Assembly (NCBI GenBank): GCA_022571535.1
Contig: JACZXR010000061.1
Coordinates: forward strand, 1 to 9,146
Origin: Deltaproteobacteria bacterium
GTDB lineage: Bacteria > Desulfobacterota > Binatia > UBA9968 > CAXXLF01
Reading direction: 5' to 3'
Length of the DNA: 9,146 nt
This document shows positions 5,614-9,146 of the stretch, one piece after another. The notes under the pieces are model-generated. The model saw nothing but the letters and a program-made list of their open reading frames with translations. It searched no databases and was not told where the DNA came from. How positions within the stretch are numbered: position 1 is the stretch's first letter; each line of letters opens with the position of its first letter. A program made the translations under genes and the position numbers.

Positions 5614-7558
5614 ATGGAGCCGACCAGGGTAGAACGTAAGCTCACCGCAATCCTTAGCGCCGATGTCAAAGGGTACAGTCACCTCATGGGCGAGGATGAG
5701 GTGGCTACGATCCGAACGCTCACTGCATATCGTGAGTTAATGACCTCCCTGATCCAGCAGAACCACGGTCGGGTGGTAGACACACCGGGGGATAACCTGC
5801 TTGCCGAGTTCGGCAGCGTGGTAGACGCGGTAACCTGTGCGGTGGAGGTGCAGCGGGAGCTTGCGCAACGGAACGCCGAGTTGCCCGACCAGCGCAAGAT
5901 GGAATTCCGCATCGGGATCAACCTTGGGGACGTAGTCGTAGACGAAGAGCGAATCTATGGGGAAGGTGTCAATATAGCGGCCCGCGTTGAAGGGCTGGCT
6001 GAGGGCGGAGGCATCTCCATCTCCGGGACCGTCTATGAGCACGTCAAAAACAAGCTCGCCCTGGGGTATGAGTCTCAGGGCGAACACACGGTCAAGAACA
6101 TCGCAGAGCCGGTGCGAGTGTATCGGATCCGGATGGACGCGGGAGCTGCTGCTCTCAAGGTGGGCGGACAGAAGAGACCTGTGCCGAGACACCGACAGAG
6201 GTCGGCCCTGGTTGTGGCGGCCGTACTAATTGTGGGGGTAGGGGCGGTAGCGATCTGGTACTTTTACCTGCGTTCTTCCCTACCTCCGTCGAAGGTTGTC
6301 TTTGAAGGGACATTGACTTCCCCTTTGCCAGAAAAGCCCTCCATTGCCGTGCTGCCCTTTCATAACTTGAGCGATGACCCGAAGCAGGAGTATTTCAGCG
6401 ATGGTATCACTAATGACATCATCACTGACCTTTCGAAATTCTCAAATCTCTTTGTGATCGCCAGCAACTCAGTGTTCACCTACAAGGGCAGGCCAGTGAA
6501 GGTGAAGGAGGTTGGCCGGGACCTGGGTGTCCGGTACGTACTCGAAGGAAGCGTCCAAAAGATCGCTGACAGGGTGCGGATAAACGCCCAGCTGATTGAC
6601 GCCGCCACGAGTCGTCACCTTTGGGCGGACCGATATGACCGCGATCTGAAGGACATCTTTGCCGTGCAAGACGAGATCACGAAATCGATCGTGACCGCCT
6701 TGAAGGTGATACTGAGCGAAGAGGAACAACGGCGTGTGGCCCGCCGATACACCGACGTCCTTGAGGCTTACGACCTGTTTTTGCGCGGGAGGTCCTACTT
6801 GCTTGCGGGGCGCGAGACAGGCGCATTTGAAAGCGCGGGAACTGTTTGAGAAGGCCATTAGGCTGGACCCAAAGTTTGCGGCGGCGTACGCGGAGAAGTC
6901 CATTACTTACTTTATGAATTTCATTATGCCGCTGAGCCGGGACCCAGAGGTTCTGGGGCCGGCCTTGGAAGCGGCGCAACGCTCTGCGGCCCTCGATGAC
7001 TCCCTGCCTCTCGCCCACGCTCGGCTGAGCTGGGTCTATCTAGCAAGACGGGACCACGAGGAGGCCATCGCCGAGGGAAGGCGGGCCATCGCCCTCGATC
7101 CCAACGATGCTGAAAACCATGCGCAATTGGGGAACATTCTGAACTGGGCGGGCAAGCCAGAGGAAGCCATTGGCTTCATCAAGAAGGCGATGCGCCTCAA
7201 CCCCCTTTATCCGTTCAACTACTCATTTTACTTGGGCCATGCCCGCTTCTTGTTGGGACAGCATGAGGAAGCGATTACGTTAATGAATCGAGCAGAAACC
7301 CGCGCTGGAAGTTTTTTGCCTGTCCACCGTCACCTCGCTGTTCTCTATCAGGAGTTGGGCCGGCAGGAAGAGGCACAGGCTGAGGTGACAGAAGTGCTGA
7401 GGACATTCGCTTGGGCCTCGATCGAAGATACGCGTCAGAGGTCCCTTTACAAGGGAGCGTTGCTAGAGCGGTTTCTTGACGGCCTGCGCAAGGCGGGGAT
7501 GCCGGAACGAGTGCCGGGCGAAAAGCCAATAGACTACAGGAGGCCAGGACTGGATTGA
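5614..7558 (+). pseudogene. Class III adenylate cyclase, TolB-like and TPR domains, split by a one-base frameshift
   Basis: The gene encodes a membrane-anchored signalling protein that would make cyclic AMP from ATP. Residues 7-170 are a class III cyclase domain: metal-binding aspartates at D17 (LSADVKGYS) and D60 (TPGDNLLAEF), and the transition-state pair N120 and R124 (GVNIAARVEG). One membrane segment follows (about 198-219). Residues 241-370 are a TolB/FlgO-like N-terminal domain (KPSIAVLPFHNLSDDPKQEY), and tetratricopeptide repeats start near 385. The first frame ends at TGA 6847-6849. Near 6818-6824 one extra base moves the reading register, and the second frame carries the repeats (KARELFEKAIRLDPKFAAAY, AIAEGRRAIALDP, and later copies) to TGA 7556-7558. 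Joined, the product is about 647 residues, a common architecture in rhizobial and deltaproteobacterial genomes. If the frameshift is real, a cyclase lacking its TPR region might still be made. The ATG at 5614 has only a weak GAGGG about 12 bases upstream. Confidence 0.9.
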
Positions 7559-7581
7559 GTCCTGCGCTGGATTGACTGGCC
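7542..7581. terminator. Inverted repeats at the convergent gene ends
   Basis: GGCCAG (7542-7547) pairs with CTGGCC (7576-7581); inside, GGACT (7548-7552) pairs with AGTCC (7558-7562). The structure overlaps the cyclase stop codon and lies between two converging genes. A T-rich run begins at 7595, 13 bases downstream on the plus strand, which is too far for a textbook terminator. It is a plausible but unproven shared terminator. Confidence 0.35.
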
Positions 7582-7589
7582 CTCCCACA

Positions 7590-8642
7590 CTACGATTTTT
7601 TCTTTTTCTTCTTCACTATTAAGAACTGGAGACTCTTTTTCGTCTCCGGAGATATCGCTAACATCTGATCAACGAATTTTTCAATTTCTTCCCCAGACAC
7701 ATAGTTGATGACCAGCTTGGATTTCTTCGCCTGGGCCAGAAATTTCGGATCTTTCAGAGTAGCCTTAAAAGCTTTACGCAAGATGCTTAGCCGCTCTTTA
7801 GGTGTCCCGGGAGGTAGCGAGAACGGCCTTTGGAAGTTGAATTGTGAAAGCCAAGCCTTGAGGATAGCCAGGTTCTCCTTGCCCTTGATAACCTCGGTAA
7901 GCCGGGGCAGATCCTTGACCTCCGGGTCTTGAGGATTACCGTGAGTGAGGAAGGGGATCAACTTGTCCTCCCCCTTTGCGTCCAGCACAGCCCTAGCCAC
8001 AACCCTCATGGACTCCCAACCATAACAGACACCACCGAGTTCTCTTCTCTGCATAATGATGCGGATCAGTGCGGTCCCCGCGTAACCAGAGATCACTTTG
8101 AATTTGGTACCTAAGGTTAGGTTCAGGATCCTCGGTAAATCGACAGTCGCGCCCACCCTGGTGCCGTCCATCTTGATAGGCTTCTTTGAGTTCAGGACAT
8201 CCTTGAGCGTCTTGAGGCCCGTGAAGCCCATAATAGCGCAGGTGGGCAATCCCCTCCCGGGGGCACCAATCCAGCCGAACTTATCACCTTTAAACTTAAC
8301 CGATCTGTCGCCGAGCGCCTGTCCTAAAACATGCGCGTTAGGCCAAACCCCCACAGTTAGGCCGTCTGGTTTGGCCCTGTTGTAAATATAATGGGCAGCA
8401 TTGAGACCTCCGCGGCCGCTCATGTTCTGCACTATAGGCGTAGGGTTTCCGGGAATGTATTTGCCAATATGGCGTGCAACAGCCCGGGTATAGATATCGT
8501 AACCTCCCCCGGGCCCATAGCTCACAATGAAGAGGATGGTCTTGCCCTTGTAAAACTCTTCACCCAAAGCGGTGGCCGAAGCACCGACAACAAAGGCAAG
8601 CCCAATGACAAATTTAACCAGGCATAGGAATTTCTTATTCAT
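7590..8642 (-). CDS. TctC/Bug-family periplasmic solute-binding protein (tripartite tricarboxylate transporter)
   Basis: This is an intact 350-residue secreted binding protein of the TctC/Bug family, which capture carboxylates such as citrate, glutamate or aromatic acids for TctAB permeases. Residues 1-27 form a signal peptide (MNKK, then hydrophobic FVIGLAFVVGASATALG, likely cleavage before EEF). Family motifs follow: YKGKTILFIVSYGPGGGYD (31-49), the ligand-gripping loop region; HIGKYIPGNPTPIVQNMSG; and RGGLNAAHYIYNRAKPDG. The start ATG (8640-8642) has AGGA four bases before it. No TctA or TctB gene is adjacent, as is usual for orphan Bug proteins. The C-terminus ends in six consecutive lysines and a serine (IVKKKKKKS), unusual for the family; the A-rich coding run may have grown by slippage. 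The gene converges with the cyclase gene. Confidence 0.92.
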   Translation of the reverse strand: MNKKFLCLVKFVIGLAFVVGASATALGEEFYKGKTILFIVSYGPGGGYDIYTRAVARHIGKYIPGNPTPIVQNMSGRGGLNAAHYIYNRAKPDGLTVGVWPNAHVLGQALGDRSVKFKGDKFGWIGAPGRGLPTCAIMGFTGLKTLKDVLNSKKPIKMDGTRVGATVDLPRILNLTLGTKFKVISGYAGTALIRIIMQRRELGGVCYGWESMRVVARAVLDAKGEDKLIPFLTHGNPQDPEVKDLPRLTEVIKGKENLAILKAWLSQFNFQRPFSLPPGTPKERLSILRKAFKATLKDPKFLAQAKKSKLVINYVSGEEIEKFVDQMLAISPETKKSLQFLIVKKKKKKS

Positions 8643-8672
8643 AATTTCCTGCTTCCGCGAGTTTTAAGCAAC

Positions 8673-8720
8673 AAAAAAGCCAGCACACCTTTACGAAGAA
8701 TCGTAAAGAGCAACTGGCTT
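8673..8720 (-). terminator. Strong intrinsic terminator on the minus strand (two-tier hairpin plus T6)
   Basis: The outer arms AAGCCAG (8677-8683) and CTGGCTT (8714-8720) enclose a perfect 8-bp inner hairpin, CTTTACGA (8689-8696) with TCGTAAAG (8701-8708), loop AGAA. Read on the minus strand the stem is followed by T6 (8678-8673). It lies 83 bases after the stop of the minus-strand gene at 8803 and 31 bases before the TctC start. It most likely ends the upstream transcript. A role as an attenuator of the TctC gene cannot be excluded because it sits in that gene's leader. Confidence 0.75.
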
Positions 8721-8802
8721 AAAATTATCTATCTTCCCCCTCCGTTGGCCTCACAGTACTCTGGATTCCTTATCAATGATGGGGGAGGCTTTTACTTACT
8801 TC

Positions 8803-9145
8803 TTAACTTAACCAAGGCTCATAATTGGGGCGCGGTCCCACCTCTACTAAACGCATGTCATCGGCACCAGCGAAAACTTGTCCACCGAAGGTCGATCCCG
8901 TGAGCATGCCCACGTTTGAGGAGCAGTCGAGATCGGTGTCACCAATGCGGAAGTGGAACACTAGATCAGTGTCACCATCACCGTCCACGTCCTCTTCGTG
9001 TCGCCGAGGGTTTCCTTGCTTGTCGGTATGTATCTCAAGAGCGTAGGCGAAGGTCACCGTGGTGTGATCCACCTGCATGGCTCAGTATGGCGACGGGAAT
9101 GACTGCTTTCTCATTGTTGCAATTGATGGAGTTAGGGCCGTTGCC
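8803..9145 (-). pseudogene. C-terminal part of a secreted protein with a DVDGDGDTD calcium-type motif, frameshifted; 5' end beyond the window
   Basis: The minus strand encodes the end of a domain seen at the C-terminus of many bacterial and archaeal extracellular proteins: INxxxKxVIPVAIL, then VDxTTVTF, then EDVDGDGDxDLVxHF, then a TGxTFxGQ segment. Here GPNSINCNNEKAVIPVAILS reads in one frame from 9145 to about 9080, and MQVDHTTVTF ... EEDVDGDGDTDLVFHFRIG ... LTGSTFGGQVFAGADDMRLV reads in another to TAA 8803-8805. The frames meet near 9077-9082. The usual 7-10 residues between the IPVAIL and VD segments are mostly missing, so a short out-of-frame deletion of roughly 16 bases is likelier than a single-base error. 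The aspartate-rich motif resembles calcium-binding loops. Substrate or attachment role is unknown. Confidence 0.65.
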
Positions 9146-9146
9146 A

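Overview
The window looks like chromosomal DNA from a free-living, probably uncultured heterotrophic bacterium. Class III adenylate cyclase/TolB-like/TPR receptors, TctC/Bug binding proteins, carnitine-type CoA ligases, DUF35 proteins and IS256 elements occur together in Rokubacteria, Tectomicrobia, NC10 and deltaproteobacterial or alphaproteobacterial genomes. The tRNA-Phe fragment resembles deltaproteobacterial-type tRNA-Phe. This placement is family-level inference, not a taxonomic assignment.

Layout, left to right. (1) 1-617: the 3' end of an acyl-CoA ligase gene, then a DUF35 (zinc ribbon plus OB-fold) acyl-CoA-binding protein gene interrupted by an in-frame TAG. (2) 618-963: a well-formed sigma70-type promoter, a structured RNA candidate of about 140 nt, and a 12-bp terminator hairpin that can be drawn as mutually exclusive with an antiterminator; no protein gene follows. 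(3) 972-2383: an IS256-family insertion sequence with an intact transposase on the minus strand. (4) 2384-3524: an AT-richer stretch, a 45-nt 3' fragment of a tRNA-Phe gene (an attachment-site-like scar), a run of tandem palindromes, and the C-terminal remnant of a REP-associated tyrosine transposase with an in-frame TGA. (5) 3597-5134: an oligopeptide-type ABC transporter substrate-binding protein gene split by a one-base frameshift. (6) 5168-5613: a terminator, a 41-codon internally deleted glutathione S-transferase remnant, and a cyclase upstream region. (7) 5614-7558: an adenylate cyclase/TolB-like/TPR signalling gene split by a one-base frameshift. (8) 7590-8642, minus strand: an intact TctC-type solute-binding protein gene. 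(9) 8677-9145, minus strand: a strong hairpin terminator, then the broken 3' end of a secreted DxDGDGD-repeat protein gene.

The dominant theme is decay. Of the recognisable protein genes only the IS256 transposase and the TctC homologue read through cleanly; the ligase is cut by the window edge. The others carry a premature stop, a frameshift, a truncation or an internal deletion. Together with the IS element, the tRNA scar and the transposase remnant, this suggests a gene graveyard or island boundary. Uncorrected consensus errors are the alternative explanation for the two single-base frameshifts. I see no coherent multi-gene pathway or defence system. The best candidates for something undescribed are the orphan structured RNA at 684-825 and the palindrome cluster beside the transposase remnant.
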